The notes: generated by a model not told the origin, from the sequence alone. 64,000 nucleotides of DNA from Candidatus Tectimicrobiota bacterium (GCA_016192455.1 JACPUC010000003.1:301082-365081); one strand, 5' to 3'. Positions 33,357 through 42,423 are shown, numbered from the stretch's first letter. Numbers and translations: made by a program.

Positions 33357-34007
33357 TTACGGCGCCGCGGGGGATGGCCCTGGCGCCGCGTCAGGAGCGT
33401 CGGCATTGCTCCCCCCACCGCCGAGGAGACGATCGAAGAGGTGCAGGGAGTTCGCGCTTACCCAACTGCGGGGCCCCAGGACCCCTGCCAGGAGGTTCCC
33501 ATTGCGGGCGATGATGAAGGTGGTGGGCACGGAGCGAACCGCATAGAGGCGGCTGACCTCCTCCTGGGGGTCGAGCAGCAGCGGGAAACTGTAGCGGTAC
33601 TCCTCTTGGAACGGACCGACGACCTTCGCCCCTTGGGTGTCGATCGACACCCCCAGGACGACGAGGCCGCGCGCCTCGTAGGTCTTGAACAGCGTTTCGA
33701 GCTCCGGCATCTCGGCGCGGCAGGGCGGGCACCACGTGGCCCAGAAGTTCACCACCACGAGCTTGCCGCGGAGCTGCTCCAACGACACGACGCCACCGCC
33801 AAGCTTGGGGAGAGAGAACGCCGGCGCCGGCGCGGCGGCATCCCCGTAGGAGAACATGCCCAGGGAGCGAAAGAGGCGCTTGAGGGAAGGCTCGGCGCCG
33901 CCATCCGCGGCGGTCGCGAGGAGCAGCAGGCAGGCCAGGCCAATCACCGCTCCGGCCCGCCTTGCGCATCGTACCTCTTCGCTCTCCGCCGTCAGGCTGC
34001 GTTTCAT
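33357..34007 (-). CDS. TlpA-like periplasmic thioredoxin-fold protein
   Basis: A 216-residue thiol-disulfide protein with an N-terminal membrane/signal segment (GAVIGLACLLLLATAADGG) and a thioredoxin fold of the AhpC/TSA-TlpA type: FSLPKLGGGVVSLEQLRGK, active site WATWCPPCRAEMP, VLGVSIDTQG, cis-Pro in VRSVPTTFII. Acts in the periplasm, reducing disulfides for cytochrome maturation or a client. ATG 34007 follows GAGGGAG; an alternative ATG at 34025 overlaps the upstream stop by four bases. It is second in an operon with the Asp-box protein, which suggests a shared extracytoplasmic task. The C-terminus is a disordered Ser/Asp/Pro tail. Confidence 0.9.
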   Translation of the reverse strand: MKRSLTAESEEVRCARRAGAVIGLACLLLLATAADGGAEPSLKRLFRSLGMFSYGDAAAPAPAFSLPKLGGGVVSLEQLRGKLVVVNFWATWCPPCRAEMPELETLFKTYEARGLVVLGVSIDTQGAKVVGPFQEEYRYSFPLLLDPQEEVSRLYAVRSVPTTFIIARNGNLLAGVLGPRSWVSANSLHLFDRLLGGGGSNADAPDAAPGPSPAAP

Positions 34008-34021
34008 GCGTGATCGCTCCC

Positions 34022-35065
34022 TCATTCCGGTTCTTCCAGTACATAGAGACCCTTCAGCGTCGCGGCGTACAGCTTCCGGCCGCCGGGATGGAACTTCAAG
34101 CGCAGGACGCCGGCATCGTCGGGAAGGCCGGCGCTCAGCTCGCTCCACGAGTCACCCCGGTTGGCGCTGACGTAGACCCCCTCCCCGGTTCCCAGAAACA
34201 GTTCACGCGGGTCGCGCGGGTTCACCGCCAGCGAGATGACATCGACGGTCAGCACGCCGTCCTGGCGCAAGGACCAGGAGGCGCCGCCGTCCGTCGTCCG
34301 GTAGACTCCCACATCGAAAAGCGTCACGTAGAGGGTTTTGCTGTCACCGGGATCAACCGCGATATCGAAGATCGACACACTTGGGAGGGCTTTGGAGAGG
34401 GTCTGCCAGGCGCTGCCGGCGCGCTCGCTCCTGTGCAGGCCGGTGCTGTAGCTGCCTGCGTAGAGGGTCTCGGGATGACGCGGATCAAAGGCGAGGGTCC
34501 GAACGTTCTCCCCCGCGGCGTCGCTGCTGATCTTCCGCCAGCGCGCCTCTCCTTCGGCGCGCACGTAGACTCCTTGGTAGGTCCCGGCATACAGCCTCTT
34601 CCGTCCCTGGGGCGCGAAGGCGAGCGCATAGACGTGCGGATTCCCCAGCCCCTCGCTGACGGCCCGCCAGCTCAAGCCGGCATCACTGCTTCTGAAGACC
34701 CCTTCTTTCAGGACGCCAACGTACAGGGTGCTGCTGTCATCGGGATCGACCGCCAGGCTGCTCACGCGCTTGCCGGTAAGCTCCTTGCCCATTGACTGCC
34801 ACTGCTTGCCGTGGTCGCGGCTTACGAACAGGCCCGCGCTGTCGGAAGCGTACCAGATAGCCTCCTTGCCAGGCGGGCCGAAGGCGAGCGCCGTGACCGC
34901 CGCCTGCTCCTGGGAGAGACGCCACCAGTGGCGGGCCGCCGGCGCCTGGACCAACCCTTCGGCCACGGCTGCCGGCGGGGTCGCCGGCGCGCTCCCCGCC
35001 GCGAGAAGGGCCAGCAGCGCCAGCGCCGCGATCCACCGAGATCGAGGCGCGGATTTCTCCGCCAT
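34022..35065 (-). CDS. Exported Asp-box (BNR/sortilin-like) propeller protein
   Basis: A 347-residue secreted beta-propeller. A signal peptide (WIAALALLALLAAGSAPATP) is followed by seven or so repeats with Asp boxes such as SRDHGKQW, SSDAGLSW, TTDGGASW and SANRGDSW, alternating with DPxDSxTLYVG blocks. This is the VPS10/sortilin-BNR type, resembling YCF48-like assembly factors. It probably binds protein or carbohydrate outside the membrane. ATG 35065 is eight bases after GGGAGG; two upstream in-frame starts are too close to it. The downstream TlpA-like gene overlaps or nearly overlaps its stop, so they are one operon. Confidence 0.85.
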   Translation of the reverse strand: MAEKSAPRSRWIAALALLALLAAGSAPATPPAAVAEGLVQAPAARHWWRLSQEQAAVTALAFGPPGKEAIWYASDSAGLFVSRDHGKQWQSMGKELTGKRVSSLAVDPDDSSTLYVGVLKEGVFRSSDAGLSWRAVSEGLGNPHVYALAFAPQGRKRLYAGTYQGVYVRAEGEARWRKISSDAAGENVRTLAFDPRHPETLYAGSYSTGLHRSERAGSAWQTLSKALPSVSIFDIAVDPGDSKTLYVTLFDVGVYRTTDGGASWSLRQDGVLTVDVISLAVNPRDPRELFLGTGEGVYVSANRGDSWSELSAGLPDDAGVLRLKFHPGGRKLYAATLKGLYVLEEPE

Positions 35066-35318
35066 GGGCATCACCTCCCCGCGCTCCCCGCGCGCGCCTT
35101 CGGGTCTCTCCGAGAAGCCCGCGGCGTTTGCCGCCGCCTCGTGCTCGCGTGGCTTGCATCCGCCTGACGCCGAGGGCGCCGGAAGCGCCGCGGCCCCAGC
35201 GACAGATCGCCGCCCCAGCGACCACAGCCCGGCGGGCCGCTCGTCCTTATAACTACGTTTGAAGCAAAACTATTCGGCAGCTTCGATATTCTCTTCTCGC
35301 GCCCGCCGCCCACTGGTC

Positions 35319-35348
35319 TTGACACGTCTCGGCATTTGGCAAGAGAAT
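35319..35348 (+). promoter_or_regulatory. Promoter of solute-binding protein gene
   Basis: Perfect TTGACA (35319-35324), 18-base spacer, GAGAAT (35343-35348, four of six), 59 bases before the start codon. Confidence 0.5.
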
Positions 35349-35407
35349 AGGGGAGGACTTCGCCACCCACCGAGAAGCGTCCCTTTACGGCCATTGAGGG
35401 GGGAACC

Positions 35408-36406
35408 ATGGATACGCGAATCGCCCGCTGCTCCTTCAGGCTCGCCGCCTTCGTCCTTCTGCTTTGCCTGCTGGTTCTCAGCGCTCCACTTCAGCCGGCG
35501 CGCGCGGCAGATACGGTGAAGGTCGGCTACATCCCGATTATCTACTTCGCGCCGATGTTCATTGCCATTGAGAAAGGGTACTTCGCGGAGCAGCAGATCG
35601 CGCCGGAGCTGATCCGCTTCGCCTCCGGCGCCAAGATGAACGCGCCGCTGGCCACGGGGGAGATTCAGGTCTCGGCTTCCGCCGCCAGCGCGGGACTTTT
35701 CAATGCGATCCTGCAGGGAGAGCAGTTCCGCATCGTGGCCGACTCGGGGCAGGTCCGCCCGGGCTACGGCGCCTCCTCCGTGATCGTGCGGGCGGACCTC
35801 CTCGACTCCGGGCAGGTGAAGACCATTGCCGATCTGAAGGGCAAGCGCGTTTCGCGTTTCGCCAAGGGGAACATCGGGGACTTCTATCTGGGGCTGACGC
35901 TGCGCAGCGCCGGCCTGAAGCTCGATGACGTGACGCTCGTGGCGTTGGAGCCGGCCAAGATCATCGGCGCCATGGAGACGAAGGCCATCGACGCCAGCAC
36001 CATCGCCGAGCCCCTCGCCACCCTCGCCGAAGTGAAGAAGGTGGCGCGCAAGCTTGTCAGCTTGGACAAGATCGGCAGCGGGAACGTGCAGATCGGCGCC
36101 ATCATCTACTCGGGGAAGTTCCGCGCCGAGCGCGACCCGGCGCAGCGCTTCATGAACGCGCAGTTGAAGGGGGCGCGCTTCTTCAACGACCACGGCATGA
36201 AGAGCGACGAGGTGTCGTCGATCCTCACCAAGCACACCAAGGTGCCGCAGAATATCCTGAAGCTCGCCACGCCCTTCTACCTGTCGCCGGATGGCAAGCC
36301 GAACCTCGACAGCCTGAAGGAGTTCATCGATTGGGCGCAGGAGGTTGGCTACACGAAGAGCAAGTTGCCGATCGAGCAGCTCGTCGACCTGGGCTTCCTG
36401 AAGTAG
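35408..36406 (+). CDS. ABC solute-binding protein, NMT1/TauA-like
   Basis: A 332-residue periplasmic binding protein. A Sec signal peptide (FVLLLCLLVLSAPLQPARA) precedes the SsuA/TauA/THI5-like fold: VKVGYIPIIYFAPMFIAIEK, YFAEQQIAPELIRF, TIADLKGKRVSRF and STIAEPLATLAEVK. The family captures sulfonates, aromatic acids, pyrimidine precursors and similar small anions. No permease or ATPase adjoins it, so it must share a transporter encoded elsewhere. Its position just before UbiD-2, on the same strand and separated by a repeat, makes an aromatic or unsaturated acid a reasonable guess for the ligand. Confidence 0.9.
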   Translation: MDTRIARCSFRLAAFVLLLCLLVLSAPLQPARAADTVKVGYIPIIYFAPMFIAIEKGYFAEQQIAPELIRFASGAKMNAPLATGEIQVSASAASAGLFNAILQGEQFRIVADSGQVRPGYGASSVIVRADLLDSGQVKTIADLKGKRVSRFAKGNIGDFYLGLTLRSAGLKLDDVTLVALEPAKIIGAMETKAIDASTIAEPLATLAEVKKVARKLVSLDKIGSGNVQIGAIIYSGKFRAERDPAQRFMNAQLKGARFFNDHGMKSDEVSSILTKHTKVPQNILKLATPFYLSPDGKPNLDSLKEFIDWAQEVGYTKSKLPIEQLVDLGFLK

Positions 36407-36579
36407 GAGGGCGGCCTGGGTCGCCCCTCCGAGGCGGCTCGCAAGCGGCTGCTCCCGGTTGGCGGCGCGGCGCGGCGCGGGCCGCTCCGCCCGCCGAACC
36501 TCTCCCCTCCGGCCGGGCGCGGAGTCGATACGCCAGGGTGGGATGGCGGGATCGCAGACCCGGAATGCCGAGCACCGTA

Positions 36580-36860
36580 GTGTTGCGTCTCAGAAGTTCG
36601 CTTACCTATTTGCGGCGTTGCTCGCTGTATTGGCAAGGGGCTTGTAAGGGACCTATGCTCCCCCACACGCCCATCCCGTAGGGGCGGTTCGCGAACCGCC
36701 CCTCCAAGCCGGGGCGCGCGAGGAGACACGGTTCCTTCCCAGACTGAGGTTGCGGGCGGGGCAAGCCCCGCCCCTACGATCAGTCCCCGCGGGCGCGGTT
36801 GGGGAGAAGGTCCCCTCTCAGCTCTCAGAATTAGGTGATGGAACGTAGGGGACACGATAC
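36580..36860. repeat. Modular intergenic repeat, composite copy
   Basis: It contains the GGCGGTTCGCGAACCGCC palindrome (36678-36704) and the GGGCGGGGCAAGCCCCGCCC palindrome (about 36753-36778), with decayed terminal modules. The rest of the 36407-36934 gap has no gene. Confidence 0.6.
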
Positions 36861-36934
36861 TAGGGCTCCGTGTCTCCTGTGGGGGCAGGGAGAGGGGTTG
36901 CGTTTGAGCTGCTGATCCGCTGCGCTGTGGAGAG

Positions 36935-38539
36935 ATGATGGCCTACTACCGAGACCTGCGGCAGCATATCGCGGCGCTTGAGGCGGCCGGCAAACTCGCG
37001 CGCATCACGGCGCCGATCAACAAAGACACCGAGCTCATGGCGCTGGTGCGCTGGCAATTCCGCGGCCTGCCGGAGTCCGAGCGGCGCGCCTTCCTGTTCG
37101 AGAACGTCACCGACGCCAAGGGACGCCACTACGACATCCCCGTGCTGGTGGCCTCGCTGGCGGCATCCCGCGAGGTCTACGCCATCGGCATGCAGTGCCG
37201 CTCGGAGGAGATCGTGGCGCGCTGGCAGCAGGCGCAGATCAACCCCATCGAGGCGGTGCTGGTGGATGACGGGCCGGTGCACGAGGTCGTCTACCAGGGC
37301 CCCGATCTCGAGCGCCCCGGCGGCGGCTTCGACCTCTTCCCGATCCCCATCTCAACACCGGGCCTCGATAACGGGCCGTACCTCACCGCCGCCCACTGGA
37401 TCAGCAAGGACCCGGAGACCGGCATCCGCAACGTCGGCAACTACCGCGGCCTGATCAAGAGCCCCACGCGCGCCGGCTGCGGCTTTCCCCCCACGAAGCA
37501 CATCGGCGTGCATTGGTCGAAAGCGAAGAAGCGCGGTCAGCGCCTCGAGGTGGCGGTGGCCTTGGGCGTGGTGCCCAGCATCTCCTTCGCCGCCGTCACC
37601 AACATCCCCTACGGCACGGATGAGTTCGCGGTGGCGGGCGGCCTGGCGGGCGAGCCGCTCGAGCTGGTGAAGTGCAAGACCATCGACGTCGAGGTGCCGG
37701 CCACCACGGAGGTCGTCTTCGAGGGCTACCTGGCGCCGGACTACTTCGAGTACGAGGCGCCGTTCGGCGAGTACACCGGCTACCTCGGCGGCCGCAAGAT
37801 CGCCAAGGTGTTCGAGATCACCTGCATCACCCACCGCCGCAACCCCATCTTCACGCAGATGATCAGCCAGTTCCCGCCCAGCGAGAGCAGCAAGATCCGC
37901 CAGATCGGCTTCGAGAACGTCGTCTACACCTTCCTGCAGCACCACTGCCGCATCCCCGGCATCCTCGACGTGGCGCTGCACGAATCCGGCGGAAGCTGGC
38001 AGTACTGCGTCATCCGCATGAAGAAGCAGCACCCGGCGCACGCCTGGCAGGCCCTCAACGGCGTCATGGCCCTCGACACCATGGGCTACAAGATCGTCAT
38101 CGCGGTGGATGAGGACATTGACCCCCACGATCCCGACTCGGTGAACTGGGCCCTGAGCTTCGGCATGCAGCCGCACCGCGACGCGCGCATCGTCACCGGC
38201 CGCGCCACCAACGGCCAGGACAACTCCGCCTACCCCCCCGGCGAGGAGTCGCGCGAGAACACCTACCCGCAGCCCCACGGCGTCTCCAGCCTGCTCATCG
38301 ACGCCACCCGCAAGTGGGACTACCCGCCAGTCTCCCTGCCGCGCCAGGAGTTCATGGTGCGCGCCAAGGAGCTGTGGGATCAGCTCGGCCTGCCGCCCCT
38401 CGCGCCGAAGGCCCCCTGGCACGGCTACACCCTCGGCTACTGGACAGCGGAGCTCGAAGAGGAGGCCCAGCTCGCCCTCAAGGGCGACCACTACGTCACC
38501 GGCGAGAAGCACCGGCGGCAACGCAAAGCGGCGCCGTAG
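36935..38539 (+). CDS. UbiD-family decarboxylase (2 of 3)
   Basis: A 534-residue prenyl-FMN-dependent decarboxylase, closest in layout to the copy at 16074. Landmarks: YRDLRQHIAALEAAGKLARI, IPISTPGLDNGPYLTAAHWI, DEFAVAGGLAGEPLELV, YEAPFGEYTGYLGG with the catalytic Glu residues, SQFPPSESSKIRQ and VDEDIDPHDPDSVNWALSFG. Start at ATG 36935, or ATG 36938 directly after it, with GGAGAG upstream. Likely substrates are aromatic or enoic acids; direction (decarboxylation or carboxylation) is unknown. It follows the solute-binding protein gene and precedes a cupin and UbiD-3, all on one strand. Confidence 0.93.
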   Translation: MMAYYRDLRQHIAALEAAGKLARITAPINKDTELMALVRWQFRGLPESERRAFLFENVTDAKGRHYDIPVLVASLAASREVYAIGMQCRSEEIVARWQQAQINPIEAVLVDDGPVHEVVYQGPDLERPGGGFDLFPIPISTPGLDNGPYLTAAHWISKDPETGIRNVGNYRGLIKSPTRAGCGFPPTKHIGVHWSKAKKRGQRLEVAVALGVVPSISFAAVTNIPYGTDEFAVAGGLAGEPLELVKCKTIDVEVPATTEVVFEGYLAPDYFEYEAPFGEYTGYLGGRKIAKVFEITCITHRRNPIFTQMISQFPPSESSKIRQIGFENVVYTFLQHHCRIPGILDVALHESGGSWQYCVIRMKKQHPAHAWQALNGVMALDTMGYKIVIAVDEDIDPHDPDSVNWALSFGMQPHRDARIVTGRATNGQDNSAYPPGEESRENTYPQPHGVSSLLIDATRKWDYPPVSLPRQEFMVRAKELWDQLGLPPLAPKAPWHGYTLGYWTAELEEEAQLALKGDHYVTGEKHRRQRKAAP

Positions 38540-38609
38540 GGAGACGTGGGGCGTTCTGGCCCACGGTCGCGGTGCAAAGGTTCACTGGCCAAGTGGATGC
38601 GTTGGAGGC

Positions 38610-38705
38610 TATTTTTGTGGGGGATCAAACGCTCCCGCGCGCCCCCTCTCTCACCCGTTCCCTCTCCCATTGGGAGAGGGGCCAGGGGTGAGGGGTATCC
38701 CGCCC
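38610..38705. repeat. Modular intergenic repeat, short copy
   Basis: GTGGGGGATCAAACGCTCCC hairpin followed by the CTCTCCCATTGGGAGAG palindrome. The remaining 38706-38955 shows no gene I can support. Confidence 0.6.
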
Positions 38706-38955
38706 CCTAATATCGCCTCCTCATTGCTTGGACGCTGGATCGGCAGGAAGAAGAGGTGCAAGAGGAGGTGTCCATCATGCAGGGGGAGTCGGCAGTGAGA
38801 CGCCTGTCTGCGTGCTCTGCACAGGCAGGGTGAAGTGCTCCATGGAAGCGTACGGCGATCGCGGGGCGTCTGCCGCGTCACTCCGTGATAAAAGCAGCCG
38901 GCGGCGCGGGCTCCGTCCGGCTCAGTCTTCGCACCTCAACTGATGGACGCGACGA

Positions 38956-39612
38956 ATGGCCTACGCGCTGAATCTCTATCATGATCAGGTGGCGAGCGGC
39001 GCTGAGGCGGAGGTCGCTTTACCGGTCGCGCACCGCCTGCTCTACGTGCGGCACGGCTCGGTCAGCGCGAAGGGCCGGACCCTGGCGGCGGATGCGGCGG
39101 CCTATGTGGGCGAGGCTCTGACGCTGGCGGCCGCGGCCGAGTGGTCGCAGGTGTGGCGCTGGGAACTGGCGCGGCCCAACGCTGCGCCCAACCTCTTGCT
39201 CGGGGAAGGGACCTACTCGAGCCTGCGCATGTCGCGGGTGATCACGACGCTGGACCTGGCGGCGGGCAGCCGCTGGCTGTTCCGCCTCGACCGCATCACC
39301 AGCGCCGCCGGGCGCATCGCCGATCGGCATCAGCATCCGGGTCCCGGCATCCGCTGCCTGCTCGAAGGGACCTTCAACGTTGAACAGGCGGGAGAATCAG
39401 CGCGGGACCGGCTGCCCGGCGATACCTGGTGGGAAACCGGCGCGGATACCGTCGTCGCCTGGAGCTCTCCCCAGATGGCCGCCAAGTTCATGCGCGGCAT
39501 GGTTTTGCCCGTCGAGTGGGAGGGCAAGGTCACCGGCGCGTGGCTTGCCAGCGATGCGGCGCCGGTCCGGGGTAGCTGGAAACTTTACGTGGATCAGGTA
39601 ATTACGGTGTAA
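38956..39612 (+). CDS. Cupin-domain protein
   Basis: A 218-residue soluble beta-barrel protein. The second half has the clear cupin core: ADRHQHPGPGIRCLLEGTFN (metal-binding His pair, Gly turn), then PGDTWWETGADTVVAWSS. The first half (HRLLYVRHGSVSAKGRTLAADAAAYVGE) looks like a second, metal-free cupin, so a bicupin is likely. Function unknown; candidates are small-molecule dioxygenase, isomerase or sensor. It sits between two UbiD genes on the same strand, suggesting the same pathway. ATG 38956 has only a weak Shine-Dalgarno sequence. Confidence 0.8.
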   Translation: MAYALNLYHDQVASGAEAEVALPVAHRLLYVRHGSVSAKGRTLAADAAAYVGEALTLAAAAEWSQVWRWELARPNAAPNLLLGEGTYSSLRMSRVITTLDLAAGSRWLFRLDRITSAAGRIADRHQHPGPGIRCLLEGTFNVEQAGESARDRLPGDTWWETGADTVVAWSSPQMAAKFMRGMVLPVEWEGKVTGAWLASDAAPVRGSWKLYVDQVITV

Positions 39613-39662
39613 GGTGGGGACGGGGTGCGCGAGCGGGCGCGGCTCCCTCGCCGAACAACAGT
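39613..39662. repeat. Fragment of modular repeat terminal module
   Basis: GGGTGCGCGAGCGGGCGCGG followed by CTCCCTCGCC matches the terminal module of the modular repeat in reverse; no middle or right module follows. Confidence 0.45.
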
Positions 39663-39825
39663 TCAATTTCAATTATCGAAGCGATGCAAAGAAGAGGCGG
39701 GAAACGACCGAGGGCGGGAGATCAAGGAGGGTGAGGTTGCGGAGGGAATCGAGCTGAGCAAGCTCTGTGTCGTTGCGGCTGCGGGGGTGCGGCGCGGCGG
39801 AGATTGCCGCTCGGGTGACTGAGCC

Positions 39826-41238
39826 ATGCCCTACGTGAATCTGCGGCAGTACCTCGAGAGCCTCGAACGTGCCGGGCTGCTGCGGCGCATCGCGGTCGAG
39901 GTCGACAAGGACTGGGAGATCGCGGCGGTCGCCAAGCGGCTGTTTCAGCGCCTACCGGAGGCGCGCCGCCCCGGCCTCCTGTTCGAGCGCGTGCGGGGCT
40001 TCTCGATCCCCGTCGCGGCGGGCGTCTTCGGCGCCTCGCCGGAGGTCTACGCCACGGCCCTTGAATGCCGGCCGGAGGAGATCCATGCCCGCTGGCGGCA
40101 CGCCTTCAGTCATCCGCTGCCGCCGCGCGTCGTGGCCCATGGCGCCTGCAAGGAGCACATCCTGCGCGGCGAGGCGGCCGACCTCACCAGCCTGCCGGTG
40201 CCCACCTGGACCGTCGGCGAGGACCCCAGCCCCTACATCACCGCCGGCCAGGTGATCTCAACCCATCCGGACACCGGCCTGACGAACGTCGGGGTCTACC
40301 GCCTCCAGATCAAGGGGCCGCGGCGGGCCGGGCTGTTCGTCGCCCCCGGCCACGGCATGAGCCCCCACCTGGCGCGCAATGAAGCGCTCGGCAGACCGAC
40401 GCCCGTGGCCGTCGTCTTGGGGAGCGAGCCGACGTGCGTGCTGACCGCGGCCTCGCAGGTGCCGCCGGACATGGAGGAGTACGCCGTCGCCGGCGGCCTA
40501 CGGGGCGCGCCCGTCGACGTGGTGCGCTGCGAGACGAACGACCTTTTCGTGCCCGCGGAGGCCGAGATCGTGATCGAGGGGATCGTACCCGCGGGCGAGC
40601 GCGAGATGGAGGGGCCGTTCGGCGAGTACACCGGCTACATGGGCCCGGCGGGGGCAAGCCACGTCCTCGAGGTGACCTGCGTCACCCACCGCCGCGAGCC
40701 GATCTACCCCTGCTTCGTCAGCGAGATGCCCCCCTCGGAGAGCAGCCTCATCCGCGGCGTGGGACGCGCCGCGGCGCTTTATGAGCACCTCGCCGCCCGC
40801 GGCTTCCCGGTCACCGATGTCTACCTGCCCCCCGAAGGCGGCGCGGCGGCCTGGCTCCTCATCGTCCTGCGCCAGGGGTCGCCCTGCGACGTGGAGGCGC
40901 TGACCGAGCAGACCTGGAAGCTCGATCCCACCCTCGGCAAGTTCACGGTCCTGCTGGATGAGGACATCAATCCACGCAACTCCTTCGAGGTTCACTGGGC
41001 CCTGGCGTTTCGTCTGCAGCCACGGCGCGACAGCCGCCTGATCGCCGATGCCGCCGGCATCAACCTGGATCCATCGCTCGCCGATCCATCCTTGCCGCCG
41101 GCTGACCGGTTCAAGGTGCGCTCCTCGAAGCTCCTCCTCGACGCCCGCAAGAAGCACCCCTACCCGGCGCGCTCCGTGCCGCCGCCGCAACACTTCGCCG
41201 AGGTCGACCGCCGCTGGTCCAGCTACGGCCTGCCGTGA
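39826..41238 (+). CDS. UbiD-family decarboxylase (3 of 3)
   Basis: A 470-residue UbiD-family protein, shorter than the other two and closer to the classical UbiD length. Landmarks: VNLRQYLESLERAGLLRRI, VDKDWEIAAVAKRLF, NVGVYRLQIKGPRRAGLF, EEYAVAGGLRGAPVDVV, EMEGPFGEYTGYMG (catalytic Glu region), SEMPPSESSLIRG and LDEDINPRNSFEVHWALAFR. No UbiX is nearby. It is last in the SBP/UbiD/cupin/UbiD stretch and convergent with an exported MBL protein. Confidence 0.93.
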   Translation: MPYVNLRQYLESLERAGLLRRIAVEVDKDWEIAAVAKRLFQRLPEARRPGLLFERVRGFSIPVAAGVFGASPEVYATALECRPEEIHARWRHAFSHPLPPRVVAHGACKEHILRGEAADLTSLPVPTWTVGEDPSPYITAGQVISTHPDTGLTNVGVYRLQIKGPRRAGLFVAPGHGMSPHLARNEALGRPTPVAVVLGSEPTCVLTAASQVPPDMEEYAVAGGLRGAPVDVVRCETNDLFVPAEAEIVIEGIVPAGEREMEGPFGEYTGYMGPAGASHVLEVTCVTHRREPIYPCFVSEMPPSESSLIRGVGRAAALYEHLAARGFPVTDVYLPPEGGAAAWLLIVLRQGSPCDVEALTEQTWKLDPTLGKFTVLLDEDINPRNSFEVHWALAFRLQPRRDSRLIADAAGINLDPSLADPSLPPADRFKVRSSKLLLDARKKHPYPARSVPPPQHFAEVDRRWSSYGLP

Positions 41239-41268
41239 TCATACTCCTTCAACGAGCAAGGGGCGGGC

Positions 41269-41289
41269 GTGGGGGATCGGGGCCCCCAC
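41269..41289. terminator. Hairpin between convergent genes
   Basis: GTGGGGG (41269-41275) pairs with CCCCCAC (41283-41289) across a 7-base loop, in the 118-base gap between two convergent stops. The stem matches the hairpin module of the repeat family. Confidence 0.45.
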
Positions 41290-41356
41290 CCCACCCGCGC
41301 GCAGGCGATGCCGCTTCCCAGGGGCGGGTTCTTCTCGCCGCGCCAGAGACATGATC

Positions 41357-42259
41357 CTAGTAGCCAAGGCGGAGCCAAAAGTAGATGCGGTCAATCTGCA
41401 ACGGCAGCCATTCATAGCCCCGCCACTGAGCGTACTTCTCGAGCTTGATCTCCTGCTGCGCCTTTTCCAGAGGCACCTTGCGGTTATAGGCATCCGTCAC
41501 GGCGGCCATGAGGTCTTCCCAGTAGCCGAGGACGTCGTTGACCGCCGCCTTGGGCAGCGCCGGGGGGCCGTGGCCCGGCACGATGCGGTCAACGTCGAGG
41601 TCGCGCAACTTCTTCAGCGACGCAATGACGTGCTGCGGATAGGTATCATACAGGCCGCGGTACGGCAGGCTGCCAGGCGAGAAGAAGTCGACGGCAAAGG
41701 CCAGGCGCTCCTTGGGCAGGTGCAGGATGGTCATGCAGTTGGAATGGTTCGGACCGAAGTAGAGAAGCCGAACCGTCTTCCCGCCAAGACGGATGGTGTG
41801 GTTCGTCGTGTAGGTGCCGTCCGGTATGACCACCTCCGGGTTGGGGCGGTCCTTGAACCGCGGCAGGCAGTTGGCTTGACTGATGAAACGGGCGCCGGCC
41901 TCTTTGAAAATTTGTCCGCCGGTCGCATGGTCCCAATGCGAGTGGCTGTAGATGACGTATTTGATCGGCGCCTGCGTGATCTTGCGGATTTCCGCCATCA
42001 GCTCTTTCGCCGCCGCCGTGCTGATGGGATCGGTAACGATCACCCCCGCCGGCGTCACGATGAAGAGATTGCGATGGAAGAAAGCGCGAAAGCTGTAAAC
42101 TCCAGGCGCGATCTGGGTGACTTCATACGGTTTCATCCCCGCCGGGAGCTGTCCCCAGGCAGGGGTAAGGAACAGCCCGAGGACGGCTGCCAGGATTACC
42201 AGCAGAGCCGCCCCCCGTACGCGCGTCCCGCCTACTCTCCGCCCGCTGTAGTTTCGCAT
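41357..42259 (-). CDS. Exported MBL-fold metallohydrolase
   Basis: A 300-residue secreted metallo-beta-lactamase-fold protein: signal peptide (ALLVILAAVLGLFLTPAWG), then IAPGVYSFRAFFHRNLFIVT, the metal motif YSHSHWDHATGG, FGPNHSNCMTILHLP (third His region), FAVDFFSPG (bridging Asp) and RIVPGHGPPA. It is class-B-like in outline, but Asn-rich loops argue for a quinoprotein-relay or lactonase-like role rather than antibiotic hydrolysis. ATG 42259 with GAGGAGGG upstream. It acts in the periplasm. It is convergent with UbiD-3, with no operon partner. Confidence 0.9.
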   Translation of the reverse strand: MRNYSGRRVGGTRVRGAALLVILAAVLGLFLTPAWGQLPAGMKPYEVTQIAPGVYSFRAFFHRNLFIVTPAGVIVTDPISTAAAKELMAEIRKITQAPIKYVIYSHSHWDHATGGQIFKEAGARFISQANCLPRFKDRPNPEVVIPDGTYTTNHTIRLGGKTVRLLYFGPNHSNCMTILHLPKERLAFAVDFFSPGSLPYRGLYDTYPQHVIASLKKLRDLDVDRIVPGHGPPALPKAAVNDVLGYWEDLMAAVTDAYNRKVPLEKAQQEIKLEKYAQWRGYEWLPLQIDRIYFWLRLGY

Positions 42260-42314
42260 CGTTCCCCCCTCCTCATGATGGTGAGTAGCCCCAGTGAACA
42301 CCCCAACTCATAGG

Positions 42315-42423
42315 GTGACATCAGGGGTAAAGTCTACGTAGTTCATAGCAGTTTTTAGGGCGGGCGGGACGCCCGCGCTCCGGCTCGTGACATCGGGGGT
42401 GAAGTCTACATAGTTCACCGCAG
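42315..42423. repeat. Direct repeat pair of about 37 bases
   Basis: Two copies (42315-42351, 42387-42423) read GTGACATC-R-GGGGT-R-AAGTCTAC, then TAGTTCA and GCAG, with four or five differences. The 35 bases between them contain GGGCGGGCGGGACGCCCGC. This differs from the other repeat families in the window. GGGCGCGGCAAGCGGCGCCC, another swappable palindrome, follows near 42635. Confidence 0.55.
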
